A program made the position numbers and the translations under genes. Source: Lachnospiraceae bacterium (lineage in GTDB: Bacteria > Bacillota > Clostridia > Lachnospirales > Lachnospiraceae). From it: a DNA stretch of 51,748 bases. The stretch is taken from contig JAILLW010000065.1 in the NCBI GenBank assembly GCA_024692955.1, forward strand, positions 1 to 51,748, read 5' to 3'. The first letter of the stretch is position 1. The number at the start of each line of letters is the position of its first letter. The notes under the pieces are model-generated. The model searched no databases and had not been told where the DNA came from. It worked only from the letters and a program-made list of their open reading frames with translations. Below, one piece after another: positions 1 through 7,841 of the stretch.

Positions 1-1
1 T

Positions 2-121
2 ATCGACGGCGAAGCGGATGAAAAGCTCGATGAGTTCGCTGCCGAAAATGCAGACGTTCAGGATGAGACCGCAGCCGCGGAAGAAGTTCTCGAAGGAGCC
101 GGCACGGAGGATGAGGAATAA
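2..121 (+). CDS. C-terminal end of an unidentified protein with an acidic tail (5' truncated)
   Basis: An open frame enters from the left edge and stops with TAA at 119-121, giving 39 visible residues. The visible part is very rich in Glu, Asp and Ala and has almost no basic residues, which is typical of a disordered acidic C-terminal tail. The frame is supported by the rho-independent terminator that follows it by about 60 bases. The globular part lies outside the window, so I cannot name the protein. Confidence 0.6.
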   Translation: MDGEADEKLDEFAAENADVQDETAAAEEVLEGAGTEDEE

Positions 122-178
122 GATCCCGGGATAAACGGGACCGGGTTCCTTAAGGCCGGAAAAGAAAATAAGGATTTC

Positions 179-212
179 AAAAAGGATGGACCTTCGGTGT
201 CCATCCTTTTTT
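179..212. terminator. Bidirectional rho-independent terminator
   Basis: Perfect inverted repeat AAAGGATGGAC / GTCCATCCTTT around a short CTTCGGT loop. It is flanked by a run of A on the left and T on the right, so it can end transcription of the leftmost gene on the plus strand and of thrH on the minus strand. Confidence 0.9.
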
Positions 213-259
213 CATGAAGCGCCCGACGGCGCACGTTTCTTAAAGCGCAGGTCCTGAAA

Positions 260-859
260 TCAGAGGGCTTTTTTTATTGCCTCAAGAAGTTCCTCAAAGG
301 TCTCATAGGCGGGAAGCTCCGGATGATCCTTTTTGATCTGATCGGTGGAACGGAAAAGGAATCCCGCTTTGGAGGCTTCGATCATCTTAAGATCATTGAA
401 ACTGTCGCCCGAAGCGATGGTCTCAAAACCGACGGACTGAAGAGCTCTTACGGTGGCCAGCTTGGAATCCGCGATCCGCATCCTGAAATCCGTGATCGTT
501 CCGTCCGGAGCCACGATCAGTTCATTGCAAAAGAGCGTCGGCCAGCCGAGCTTCTTCATAAGAGGCGATGCAAACTGCGTAAAGGTATCGCTCAGGATGA
601 CCACCTGTGTCAGGGAGCGGAGCTCATCAAGAAACTCCTTTGCGCCGGGAAGCGGATCGATGGTGGAGATGGTCTGCTGGATCTCCTTCAGTCCGAGACC
701 GTGCTCCTTCAGAATACCGAGGCGCCAGCGCATCAGTTTGTCATAATCGGGTTCGTCCCTTGTGGTGCGGCGAAGCACGGGAATGCCGCTCGCCTCGGAA
801 AAGGCGATCCAGATTTCCGGTACAAGTACTCCCTCAAGATCCAGACATACAATATTCAT
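260..859 (-). CDS. thrH: ThrH: phosphoserine phosphatase / homoserine phosphotransferase
   Basis: 199 residues, the usual length of ThrH, a cytoplasmic HAD-superfamily enzyme that dephosphorylates phosphoserine and can pass the phosphate to homoserine, linking serine and threonine synthesis. The nucleophile motif near the N-terminus reads CLDLEGVL (Asp7 as nucleophile; the usual second Asp is Glu, as in ThrH rather than SerB). The C-terminal metal motif is GDSFND, with a Lys (SKLA) about 20 residues before it. The start is the ATG at 859, preceded on the minus strand by GGAGGGATT at good spacing. It is a single gene divergent from ispE and ends at the shared terminator at 179-212. A plain SerB is the alternative, but the DLEGVLVPEIW opening is characteristic of ThrH. 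Confidence 0.92.
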   Translation of the reverse strand: MNIVCLDLEGVLVPEIWIAFSEASGIPVLRRTTRDEPDYDKLMRWRLGILKEHGLGLKEIQQTISTIDPLPGAKEFLDELRSLTQVVILSDTFTQFASPLMKKLGWPTLFCNELIVAPDGTITDFRMRIADSKLATVRALQSVGFETIASGDSFNDLKMIEASKAGFLFRSTDQIKKDHPELPAYETFEELLEAIKKAL

Positions 860-928
860 GGAATCCCTCCAATTTCACATATAAACAGTATTTACGTAGC
901 AAATCCATTTTAGTGTATTTTTCTCCTT

Positions 929-956
929 TTGAATAGTGAAAAATACGTGGTATAAT
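929..956 (+). promoter_or_regulatory. Sigma-A promoter of ispE with extended -10
   Basis: TTGAAT (929-934), 16-base spacer, TATAAT (951-956) with TG one base upstream of the -10 (948-949). The expected transcription start is about 963, which is the A of the ispE ATG. Confidence 0.75.
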
Positions 957-962
957 AAAAAT

Positions 963-1892
963 ATGGATATTGTATACAGTTCTACAAAAGAAAACCGGAA
1001 TTCAGACCCGGAAGCGGTATATGAGCGGGCCTACGCGAAGATCAATCTCTGTCTTGACGTGACCGGGAAACGGCCGGACGGATATCATGACCTCAGAATG
1101 ATCATGCAGACCGTGGATCTTTATGACGAGCTGGAGATCCGTATCGGGAAAAAGGAAGCGGAACAGGGTAAGATCACGCTGATAATGAAAGAGCTTCCCG
1201 AAGGGGCGGATCTGGGACCGGTCGAAAAGAATCTGATCTGGCGTGCCGCGAGGCTCTTCCTCGATGAATATCATTTAAAAACGAGTGTTATTATTACTCT
1301 TACGAAGCGGATCCCGGTGGCTGCCGGCCTGGCGGGGGGCAGTTCGGATGCCGCGGCTGCGATCCGGGGGCTAAATCGACTTTTAGCGATCGGGGCCTCC
1401 GAAGAGGAGATGTGCGCCCTCGGTGTGAAGATCGGAGCGGACGTTCCCTACTGTATCCGGGGAGGAACGATGCTTGCCGAAGGGATCGGTGAGGTTTTAA
1501 GCCCTCTCCCGAATCCACCCTCCTGTTATTTATTGCTCGCAAAACCCCCGGTTGACGTATCCACAGGCTATGTTTACGACCATTTGAGGCTGGATGATCC
1601 CTCCTCGCATCCGGATGTGGACCGCTGCATCGAAGCATTGGTAAATCAGGATTTAGCGAAACTGGCCTCGAATCTCGGGAATATTCTCGAGACGGTTACC
1701 GAAAAAGAGTATTCCGTAATCACCGTTATGAAAAGCCTCATGAAAGAGGCGGGAGCCGCCGGCACGCTGATGTCAGGCTCCGGCCCGACGGTGTTCGGGC
1801 TGTTTGAAAATATAGATAACGCTCGTTATGCAAAACAGCTCCTTGAAGAAAGGGGGCTTTCGACCCGGAACTTTGTGACCGGCTTTGTATAA
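963..1892 (+). CDS. ispE: 4-diphosphocytidyl-2-C-methyl-D-erythritol kinase (IspE)
   Basis: Cytoplasmic GHMP-family kinase of the methylerythritol phosphate pathway to isoprenoids. It phosphorylates CDP-methylerythritol with ATP. Visible motifs are YAKINLCLDV and KRPDGYHDL near the N-terminus, the GHMP ATP-binding loop PVAAGLAGGSSDAA around residue 120, and MSGSGPTVFG near the C-terminus. The size of 309 residues is slightly long because of about 22 extra residues before the conserved start. I chose ATG 963. An in-frame GTG at 936 lies inside the promoter, upstream of the predicted transcription start. There is no Shine-Dalgarno sequence before 963, so the mRNA may be leaderless. The next gene follows after 14 bases. 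Confidence 0.95.
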   Translation: MDIVYSSTKENRNSDPEAVYERAYAKINLCLDVTGKRPDGYHDLRMIMQTVDLYDELEIRIGKKEAEQGKITLIMKELPEGADLGPVEKNLIWRAARLFLDEYHLKTSVIITLTKRIPVAAGLAGGSSDAAAAIRGLNRLLAIGASEEEMCALGVKIGADVPYCIRGGTMLAEGIGEVLSPLPNPPSCYLLLAKPPVDVSTGYVYDHLRLDDPSSHPDVDRCIEALVNQDLAKLASNLGNILETVTEKEYSVITVMKSLMKEAGAAGTLMSGSGPTVFGLFENIDNARYAKQLLEERGLSTRNFVTGFV

Positions 1893-1906
1893 AAGGAGGA
1901 TCGCCG

Positions 1907-2593
1907 ATGCAGCAGTTCAAACTGGATATGGATGAATTTCTCCCGCTCCGGGATGTGGTCTTTAAGACGCTCCGGAGGGCGATACTTACCGGACAGCTTC
2001 CGCCCGGTGAGCGGCTCATGGAAGTGCATCTTTCAAATCAGCTCGGAGTTTCGAGGACACCGGTACGGGAGGCGATCCGGAAACTGGAGCTCGAGGGGCT
2101 CGTTACCATGGTTCCCAGAAAGGGAGCCCAGGTCGCCCAGATCACGGAAAAATCCCTGAAGGATGTGCTGGAAGTAAGGCGCGCCCTCGACGTCTTCATC
2201 GCGGAGCTTGCCTGCGCAAGGATCACTTCGGAAGGGCTCGAAGAGCTGAAAAAGGCGGCCGGGGCCTTTGAAGAGGCCACAGGCACCGGAGATACCGCGA
2301 CCATGGCCAGGGCGGATGTGGAATTTCACAACATCATTATGGAATCCACCGGAAACGAGAGGCTCCATCAGCTGGTGAACAATCTGGCGGAGCAGATGTA
2401 CCGCTACCGCTTCGTGTATCTGACCGATCCGGCGAATCATAAGCGGCTGGTGGAGGAACACAGAATGATCTATGAGGCGATCCTTTCCCGGAACAGAACG
2501 GCCGCGGCGAGCGCGGCAAGGCTTCATATCGACCATCAGGAAGAGGCGGTCATCGAACATATCCGCCTCGAAAACGCCGGAGCGGACGCGTGA
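1907..2593 (+). CDS. GntR/FadR-family transcriptional regulator with FCD domain
   Basis: 228 residues. The N-terminal winged helix-turn-helix (about residues 12-78) contains the classic GntR pattern PPGERLMEVHLSNQLGVSRT followed by PVREAIRKLE. The C-terminal all-helical FCD ligand domain (about 88-212) keeps metal/ligand residues in the E(V/L)RRALD, DVEFH and EEHRMIYEAI segments. FCD regulators respond to small carboxylic acids or related metabolites; the ligand here is not evident. The start ATG has a very strong AAAGGAGGA seven bases upstream. It is probably co-transcribed with ispE and the DUF1934 gene; ispE-gntR-DUF1934 is a familiar order in Lachnospiraceae. Confidence 0.9.
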   Translation: MQQFKLDMDEFLPLRDVVFKTLRRAILTGQLPPGERLMEVHLSNQLGVSRTPVREAIRKLELEGLVTMVPRKGAQVAQITEKSLKDVLEVRRALDVFIAELACARITSEGLEELKKAAGAFEEATGTGDTATMARADVEFHNIIMESTGNERLHQLVNNLAEQMYRYRFVYLTDPANHKRLVEEHRMIYEAILSRNRTAAASAARLHIDHQEEAVIEHIRLENAGADA

Positions 2594-2599
2594 GGATCC

Positions 2600-3013
2600 A
2601 TGAATAAAGACGTGATCATAAAAGTGACCGGTTTCTCTACCAACGGGGACGGCGAGACCGACACGAACGAAACAAGTTCAAAAGCATCGTATTACTATAA
2701 AAACGGCGCCCATCACATCCTCTGTGAAGATGAGATGAGCGCCCGTACGGCCAGATACCGGATCGGGCACCGGACCCTTGAGGTCATAAGAAACGGAGAC
2801 CTTCGGGGCAGGATGCTCTTTGAAGCGGGCAGGACCTTTACCGGAGCTTACCGGACCCCCTACGGTCCCATGACTCTTACCTTTGAGACCAGGCAGTATG
2901 CCCTTTATGAAGAGAACGGCGTGCTCCGCGCCGAGGCGAGCTACCGGATCCTCAACGGAGACAGGCAGATCTCCGAAAACAGGATCGTGGTCCTTATTAC
3001 CGAAGAGGCTTAG
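2600..3013 (+). CDS. DUF1934 family beta-barrel protein (YwiB-like)
   Basis: 137 residues, cytoplasmic, beta-strand rich. The order of strands and the motifs YYKNGAHHILCEDE, GRMLFEAG and TPYGPMTLTFETRQYAL match the DUF1934/YwiB calycin-like barrel family, whose members bind an unknown ligand. The N-terminus (VIIKVTGFSTNGDGETD) resembles the family's usual opening strand. It starts 6 bases after the GntR stop codon and is surely in the ispE operon. Its last 17 bases overlap the 3' end of the convergent minus-strand gene. No function has been established for the family. Confidence 0.8.
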   Translation: MNKDVIIKVTGFSTNGDGETDTNETSSKASYYYKNGAHHILCEDEMSARTARYRIGHRTLEVIRNGDLRGRMLFEAGRTFTGAYRTPYGPMTLTFETRQYALYEENGVLRAEASYRILNGDRQISENRIVVLITEEA

Positions 3014-3473
3014 CGCCTGCCTTTTCCTGCAGTTTGTCAACGAAGCGGGCGTAAGCGCTCTTTTTCTTTTTCGGCTTCGGCTCGCTCTTTCCGTGAAGCC
3101 CCTTTACATCCGTGATATAGATACCGGAGATCACGGCCTTTACTTCCTTTTTCACCGGAATATCGTCAAAGATCCGGTTGTCCGCGATGAGGCTCATCAC
3201 CTGGGGACCGATCTTGGCTTTTACCACCGGCATTTTGGCGCCGCGCATCATCTTCGGGGTCTGCTCCAGAATGGACTGCGGAAGTCCGGCATCCCGAAGT
3301 TTCATTTTCTTTTTATCGATGATCAGCATGGACACGGTCTGCTTCATCGAATCGATCTGTTCCTGCTGTTCGGCCTGCTTTTTCTGGGCCCTTTTCCCGA
3401 GGAAATAAAGAACGACGATCGCCACGAGCATAACGGCGAGAATGATCAGAAGGATAATGACTGTCTTACTCAT
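2997..3473 (-). CDS. Single-pass membrane protein of unknown function
   Basis: 158 residues. One N-terminal membrane helix (about residues 4-25, VIILLIILAVMLVAIVVLYF) is followed by a basic and glutamine-rich coiled coil (26-50) and a soluble cytoplasmic-type domain. A lysine-rich stretch (PKPKKKKSA) lies near the C-terminus. I recognise no domain; similar small membrane proteins sit near ispE in other Lachnospiraceae (inference from memory, not tested). The ATG at 3473 has only a modest ribosome binding site (AAGAAAGG). The gene is driven from a divergent promoter region shared with the lipoprotein gene at 3588. Its 3' end overlaps the DUF1934 gene by 17 bases on the opposite strand. Confidence 0.75.
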   Translation of the reverse strand: MSKTVIILLIILAVMLVAIVVLYFLGKRAQKKQAEQQEQIDSMKQTVSMLIIDKKKMKLRDAGLPQSILEQTPKMMRGAKMPVVKAKIGPQVMSLIADNRIFDDIPVKKEVKAVISGIYITDVKGLHGKSEPKPKKKKSAYARFVDKLQEKAGAKPLR

Positions 3474-3518
3474 TTTTCAATGCCTTTCTTAGGGTTTGGT
3501 CAGTTCGAAACGGGTTTT

Positions 3519-3543
3519 ATTTTAGCACAGCTTATGATAAAAT
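3519..3543. promoter_or_regulatory. Divergent extended -10 promoters for the 2997-3473 and 3588-4766 genes
   Basis: On the plus strand TGATAAAAT gives an extended -10 (TAAAAT at 3538-3543). On the minus strand TGCTAAAAT gives another (TAAAAT at 3524-3519). The -35 boxes are weak on both sides, as is allowed with a TGn extension. The two promoters are less than 20 bases apart, so the polymerases would compete. Confidence 0.5.
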
Positions 3544-3587
3544 GTCTATGAATTGTGTACAAAAAACGATTTTCAAAGGAGAGGATT

Positions 3588-4766
3588 ATGAAAAAGTTAT
3601 CTGTGCTTGTTTTTTGTGGTATTTTTCTGGCCGCGGCGCTGACGGGCTGTGCCGGAAACGAAGGGACCGCCGCCGGAAACGGATCTTCGGATCAGCCGGC
3701 ACAGGGCTCTTCGGAGGGAAGCGCCCTCGTATATCTTAAGGACTTCAACCCGGATGATTATGTGACTCTCGGAGAATACAAGGGCATCGAGATCTCCCTG
3801 GAGGAACCTTCGGTAACGGATGAGGAGATTCAGGAGCGCCTCGACTCTCTGGTGGCATCCTACAAGACCTATGAAGAGGTGACGGACCGGGACGACGTAA
3901 GGAACGGCGATATCGCGAACATCGATTATGAAGGAAAGAAGGACGGCGTGGCCTTCGAAGGCGGAACCGCGAAAGGATACGATCTCGGGATCGGCACCGG
4001 AACCTTTATCCCGGGCTTTGAGGACGGCCTCATCGGAATGAAGGTGGGCGAGACCAGGGATGTTCCCCTTACCTTCCCGGAGAATTACGGGAATGCGGAT
4101 CTGGCGGGGCAGGATGTGATCTTCACGGTCACCGTCAACGGCCTGAAGATCGAAAAGGAAACGGTGCTGGATGATGCCTTCGCCGCGAAGCTCGGAACCG
4201 AGGAGGATCCAAACGCGATATCCTTCGGGGAGTATAAAGACGCGAAGACCGTGGAGGATCTTAAGGAGATTTTCCGGAAAGAACTTGAGGAGAAGGCGAA
4301 CAGTGATTATGAAAAGAAGGTGAAATCCGAGATCGTCGGAAAGATCGAAGAGGGCTGCACCTTTAAGGAGGCGCCTGCAGGGCTGAGGGAGCGCCTGATC
4401 AATACGGGACTCGATCAGATCAATCAGATGGCCCAGTCCTACGGAGTGGATCCCGCCACCGTGGCCACCCGGGTATTCGGCATGGACGGGAGCAATTACG
4501 AACAGAGCATCCGCGATTATTACGGAAAGGAACTGACCAACCAGTATATCATGATGGCCGCCATCGCGAAAAAAGAGGGGATCACCGTTTCGGATGAGGA
4601 GATGGACGCCGAGATCCAATCCATGCTGGACGGATACGGAAATCCCTATACGCTGGAGGAATACAAAAAACTGATGGGAGACCTGGAAGCCTACCGTGAG
4701 GATCTGGTGGTAAACCGGGTCATCGATGAAGTTCTTGTAAAGAACGCGAAAGTGAATGGAAAGTAA
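3588..4766 (+). CDS. Trigger-factor-like FKBP-type peptidyl-prolyl isomerase lipoprotein
   Basis: 392 residues. The N-terminus is a lipoprotein signal (MKKLSVLVFCGIF, lipobox LTGC), followed by a low-complexity Gly/Ser linker. An FKBP-type PPIase domain (about 75-195) carries the IDYEGKKDGVAFEGG and FIPGFEDGLIGMKVGE motifs typical of trigger factor. The rest is a trigger-factor C-terminal (SurA/TF-like helical) region. It lacks the N-terminal ribosome-binding domain of cytoplasmic trigger factor, and its lipid anchor implies it folds or isomerises proteins outside the membrane. The start ATG 3588 has AAAGGAGAGG at ideal spacing. It overlaps the NlpC/P60 gene by 11 bases, so the two are translationally coupled; a role in maturing cell-wall enzymes is an inference. 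Confidence 0.9.
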   Translation: MKKLSVLVFCGIFLAAALTGCAGNEGTAAGNGSSDQPAQGSSEGSALVYLKDFNPDDYVTLGEYKGIEISLEEPSVTDEEIQERLDSLVASYKTYEEVTDRDDVRNGDIANIDYEGKKDGVAFEGGTAKGYDLGIGTGTFIPGFEDGLIGMKVGETRDVPLTFPENYGNADLAGQDVIFTVTVNGLKIEKETVLDDAFAAKLGTEEDPNAISFGEYKDAKTVEDLKEIFRKELEEKANSDYEKKVKSEIVGKIEEGCTFKEAPAGLRERLINTGLDQINQMAQSYGVDPATVATRVFGMDGSNYEQSIRDYYGKELTNQYIMMAAIAKKEGITVSDEEMDAEIQSMLDGYGNPYTLEEYKKLMGDLEAYREDLVVNRVIDEVLVKNAKVNGK

Positions 4767-6096
4767 AAGGCTTCGGAAAAGCATAGCAATGATCGGCCTT
4801 GCCGCCGCGCTTGTTTTCGCGGCGGCGCCGGATTTTCGCGCTTCCGAGATCGATAAGCTCGCGAAGGAAAAGGAAGAGCTGGAGGAGCAGAAGAAAAAGG
4901 AAGAGCAGAAAAAGAAGGAAGAGCAGAAGAATCTCGAAAATGCCAACAGCACGGTAAGCGACATCTCGGGGGAGATGAGCGGCGTCAAAGAGGAGATCGA
5001 GGAGATCGACGAAACCATCGTGGAGACCCTCGCCACGATCTCGATCATAGAGGACGAGATCGCCGGGAAGGAAAAGGAGATCGAGGAGACCACCGCGGAA
5101 TACGAGGCTGCGAAGGCCTCGGAAGAGGCGCAGTATGAGGCGATGAAAAAGCGCATCAAGTATATGTATGAGAAGGGGGAATATACCTACGTACAGATCC
5201 TGATGAACAATTCCGGCTTCGCGGATATGCTGAACAAGGCGGAGTTCGCGGAAAAACTCTATGAATATGACCGGAAGATGCTCGACGCCTACGAAGCCAC
5301 AAAGGATGCCGCCTACTCCTTCAAACTGGAGCTGGAGGATCAGAAGGACGAGCTGGACACGACCCTTATGGAGCTTTCCGAAGAAAAGGCCTATCTGGAT
5401 GATCTTCTGAAGGAGAAGGAAGCCGAATACAACGATTATTCCGCACAGCTCAGCCGGGCGAAAAAGCAGGCCGAGGCCTATAAGGCGAATATCGAAAAGC
5501 GCAACAGCGAGATCAGAAAACTCGAGAAGCAGAGCGAGGATAAGCAGAAGGAGCTGGATGCCGCGATCAAGGCGGAAGAGGAGCGGAAGAAAGCGGAGGA
5601 AGAGGAGCGGAAGCGAAAGCTCGAGGAGGAAGAGCGGGCAAAGCGCAGGAAAGACCGCGAGGAAGACACCGGTGAGGACTCCGGATCCTATGAGGAGGAA
5701 GAGCCGAAACGGGAGGAGAAGTCCTATTCCTCGGCGGGTTCCTTCTCGGGATCGAAGGGTGAGCAGATCGCGAAATTCGCGCTGCAGTATGTGGGAAATC
5801 CCTATGTGCCGGGCGGAACGTCCCTGACCGAGGGCGCCGACTGCTCCGGTTTCGTATGGCGCGTATACAAGGAACACGGTTATTCCCTCCCAAGGACCAG
5901 CTACTCGATGCGCTCCGCCGGGCATGAGGTATCCTACGAGGACGCGCGCCCCGGCGATATCATCTGCTACGCCGGACATGTGGCCCTTTATACCGGCGGC
6001 GGAATGATCGTGCACGCAAGTACGCAGAAGACCGGGATCAAGATCTCGAACGCGCTGTATAAATCCATTATCACGGTCCGCAGGATCGTGGACTGA
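4756..6096 (+). CDS. Exported peptidoglycan hydrolase: coiled coil plus NlpC/P60 domain
   Basis: 446 residues. An N-terminal signal peptide ends near ...APDFRA. It is followed by a long coiled coil (about residues 30-330) extremely rich in Glu and Lys, with EQKKKEEQKKKEEQ-type repeats at its start and end. The C-terminal NlpC/P60 cysteine peptidase domain (about 335-446) has catalytic Cys363 in GADCSGFVW and His408 in CYAGHVALY. This PcsB/CwlO-like architecture cleaves stem-peptide bonds in peptidoglycan, usually D-Glu to diaminopimelate, and the coiled coil normally restrains or regulates the enzyme. The start overlaps the upstream lipoprotein gene by 11 bases and has no separate strong ribosome binding site. 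The ClpX gene follows after 20 bases. Confidence 0.92.
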   Translation: MESKRLRKSIAMIGLAAALVFAAAPDFRASEIDKLAKEKEELEEQKKKEEQKKKEEQKNLENANSTVSDISGEMSGVKEEIEEIDETIVETLATISIIEDEIAGKEKEIEETTAEYEAAKASEEAQYEAMKKRIKYMYEKGEYTYVQILMNNSGFADMLNKAEFAEKLYEYDRKMLDAYEATKDAAYSFKLELEDQKDELDTTLMELSEEKAYLDDLLKEKEAEYNDYSAQLSRAKKQAEAYKANIEKRNSEIRKLEKQSEDKQKELDAAIKAEEERKKAEEEERKRKLEEEERAKRRKDREEDTGEDSGSYEEEEPKREEKSYSSAGSFSGSKGEQIAKFALQYVGNPYVPGGTSLTEGADCSGFVWRVYKEHGYSLPRTSYSMRSAGHEVSYEDARPGDIICYAGHVALYTGGGMIVHASTQKTGIKISNALYKSIITVRRIVD

Positions 6097-6116
6097 ATCT
6101 TAAGGAAGAGAATAAT

Positions 6117-7691
6117 ATGACTGACGATAAGGACGAAAGAAACCGGGACCGGAACGAAAGCCCGGAAGACCGGAACGAAAGCCGGGAGGACCGGAACGAA
6201 AGCCCGGAATACCGGAATGAAGCGAAAGAGGATCCCGGCAAAAAGACGGGTGATCTGACGGAAAAGACGCAGGATAAGCCGGCGGGCAGGGAAGACGGAG
6301 ACGGAAAGGACGGCTATGAGGACGTTTGCTTCGTCTGCAGAAGGCCGGAGAGCAAGGCGGGAAAGATGTTCAAGCTTCCCCCCTCCAACATCTGTGTCTG
6401 CCCGGACTGCATGCATAAGACGATGGACACCATCAGCCAGTTCGACTATCAGGGAATGCTTTCCGACCCGGGAATGATGGATACCCTGACCGGAGAACTG
6501 AACCGGAATTTTCCGAATATCCGTTTTATGAACATTTCGGATCTTCAGGGAAGCGGCGGGATCCCCAACAAGCAGAAGATCAAAAAGAAGGATCCCGCGA
6601 AAAAGGAACCGGCCATCGACCTTAAGAAGATCCCCGCCCCGCATAAGATCCGGGAAAAGCTTGATGAATATGTCTGCGGCCAGGATCATGCGAAAAAGGT
6701 GATCTCGGTGGCGGTCTACAATCATTACAAACGTGTGGCCACGGGGCATACCGGAGATATCGAGATCGAAAAATCCAATATGCTGATGATCGGGCCTACC
6801 GGCTGCGGAAAGACCTATCTTGTAAAGACGCTTACAAGGCTTCTCGATGTGCCGCTTGCCATCGCGGACGCCACGTCCCTTACCGAGGCGGGCTATATCG
6901 GGGATGATATCGAGTCCGTGCTCTCCAAGCTCCTGGTGGCTGCGGGGAATGATGTGGAAAAGGCCGAGCGCGGGATCGTCTTTATCGACGAGATCGACAA
7001 GCTTGCGAAGAAAAAGGACGCGCACAACCGGGATATCAACGGCGAAAGCGTGCAGCAGGGACTCTTAAGGCTCCTCGAGGGAGCCGAGGTGGAGGTTCCG
7101 GTGGGGGCTTCCAACAAAAATGCCATGGTCCCGATGACGACCATCGATACGACGAATATCCTCTTTATCTGCGGAGGAGCCTTCCCGGATCTTGACGAAG
7201 TGATCCGGCAGAGGCTGAAAAAGCAGACGGGGATCGGCTTCAGCGCGGAGCTTAAGGACAGGTACGACAAGGACGAGGACATCCTTTCGAAGGTGACGAA
7301 TGAGGATCTTCGGAAATTCGGACTGATCCCGGAGTTTCTCGGCCGGCTTCCGGTGGTTTATACGCTTAAGGCCCTTGATGAGGATATGCTTGTACGGATC
7401 CTGAAAGAGCCGAAGAACGCGATCCTGAAGCAGTATCAGAAGCTTCTGGCCCTGGATGAGGTGGATCTTCAGTTCGATGAGACCGCATACCGCGCCATCG
7501 CGAAGAAGGCCATCGAAAAGAAGACCGGAGCCCGGGCGCTCCGGGCCATCATCGAGGAATTCATGCTCGACATCATGTATGAGATCCCGAAGGATGAGAA
7601 CATCGGCAGAGTGCTCATCACCGGAGACTATATCAACGGGACCGGCGGCCCCGTGGTGACCATCCGCAGCGCCGATCAGCAGGCGAAATGA
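6117..7691 (+). CDS. clpX: ClpX-type AAA+ unfoldase with extended N-terminus
   Basis: 524 residues, about 100 longer than usual ClpX. Residues 1-68 are a charged, probably disordered segment built partly from 7-residue repeats (DRNESPE). The zinc-binding domain has Cys71, Cys74, Cys95 and Cys98. A spacer of about 70 residues leads to the AAA+ core: Walker A GPTGCGKT (226-233), pore loop GYIG (260-263), Walker B VFIDEID (288-294), and the ClpP-docking loop IGF (373-375). The retained IGF loop means it should dock on a ClpP and feed it unfolded substrate. No clpP is adjacent, although a stand-alone clpP lies at 38810. It follows the NlpC/P60 gene by 20 bases, probably in the same operon. The extra N-terminus may serve as a substrate or adaptor filter (inference). 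A second, canonical clpX may exist elsewhere in the genome. Confidence 0.9.
   Translation: MTDDKDERNRDRNESPEDRNESREDRNESPEYRNEAKEDPGKKTGDLTEKTQDKPAGREDGDGKDGYEDVCFVCRRPESKAGKMFKLPPSNICVCPDCMHKTMDTISQFDYQGMLSDPGMMDTLTGELNRNFPNIRFMNISDLQGSGGIPNKQKIKKKDPAKKEPAIDLKKIPAPHKIREKLDEYVCGQDHAKKVISVAVYNHYKRVATGHTGDIEIEKSNMLMIGPTGCGKTYLVKTLTRLLDVPLAIADATSLTEAGYIGDDIESVLSKLLVAAGNDVEKAERGIVFIDEIDKLAKKKDAHNRDINGESVQQGLLRLLEGAEVEVPVGASNKNAMVPMTTIDTTNILFICGGAFPDLDEVIRQRLKKQTGIGFSAELKDRYDKDEDILSKVTNEDLRKFGLIPEFLGRLPVVYTLKALDEDMLVRILKEPKNAILKQYQKLLALDEVDLQFDETAYRAIAKKAIEKKTGARALRAIIEEFMLDIMYEIPKDENIGRVLITGDYINGTGGPVVTIRSADQQAK
6147..6230 (+). repeat. Four tandem 21-base repeats in the clpX 5' coding region
   Basis: Units at 6147, 6168, 6189 and 6210, each coding for a variant of D-R-N-E-S-P-E. 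The first three are nearly identical and the fourth is diverged. The repeat is in frame, so unit gain or loss would change only the length of the disordered N-terminus. Confidence 0.85.
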
Positions 7692-7758
7692 TCCCCGCTC
7701 CGGAGGCTTTTCCGGAACGGGATAAAAAAACGCATGCTATTGAAAATTGAATGTATGA

Positions 7759-7782
7759 GAAAACGTTTTATTGTGTTAGAAT
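7759..7782 (+). promoter_or_regulatory. xylB promoter -10 with LacI/CcpA-type operator
   Basis: An extended -10 TGTTAGAAT (TAGAAT at 7777-7782) lies 59 bases before the xylB start. Immediately upstream, in the spacer/-35 region, is GAAAACGTTTTA (7759-7770), a near-perfect palindrome of the LacI-family or cre type. The same core occurs twice before the sugar importer at 44327-44360. The -35 box is not clear, which fits a promoter under regulator control. Confidence 0.5.
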
Positions 7783-7841
7783 GAAAAGGCAGGACTCTTC
7801 CTGCCTTAAATCATATCTAGTAAAGAAAGGAATCATCAGAC

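Noticed and set aside
936-962. GTG start at 936 extending ispE by nine codons
   Set aside because: It lies within the promoter, upstream of the predicted transcription start, has no ribosome binding site, and adds nothing conserved.
3548-3739. Short frame starting at an ATG right after the 3538-3543 -10 box, a possible leaderless gene
   Set aside because: It runs out of frame through the lipoprotein gene and its composition is not protein-like; the lipoprotein start at 3588 has a strong ribosome binding site.
4720-6015. Long open frame on the minus strand
   Set aside because: It is a shadow of the Glu/Lys-rich NlpC/P60 coding sequence: Leu/Phe-rich nonsense without a ribosome binding site.
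7697-7735. Terminator after clpX
   Set aside because: A hairpin (TCCGGA/TCCGGA with flanking pairs) is present, but it is followed by a run of A, not T.
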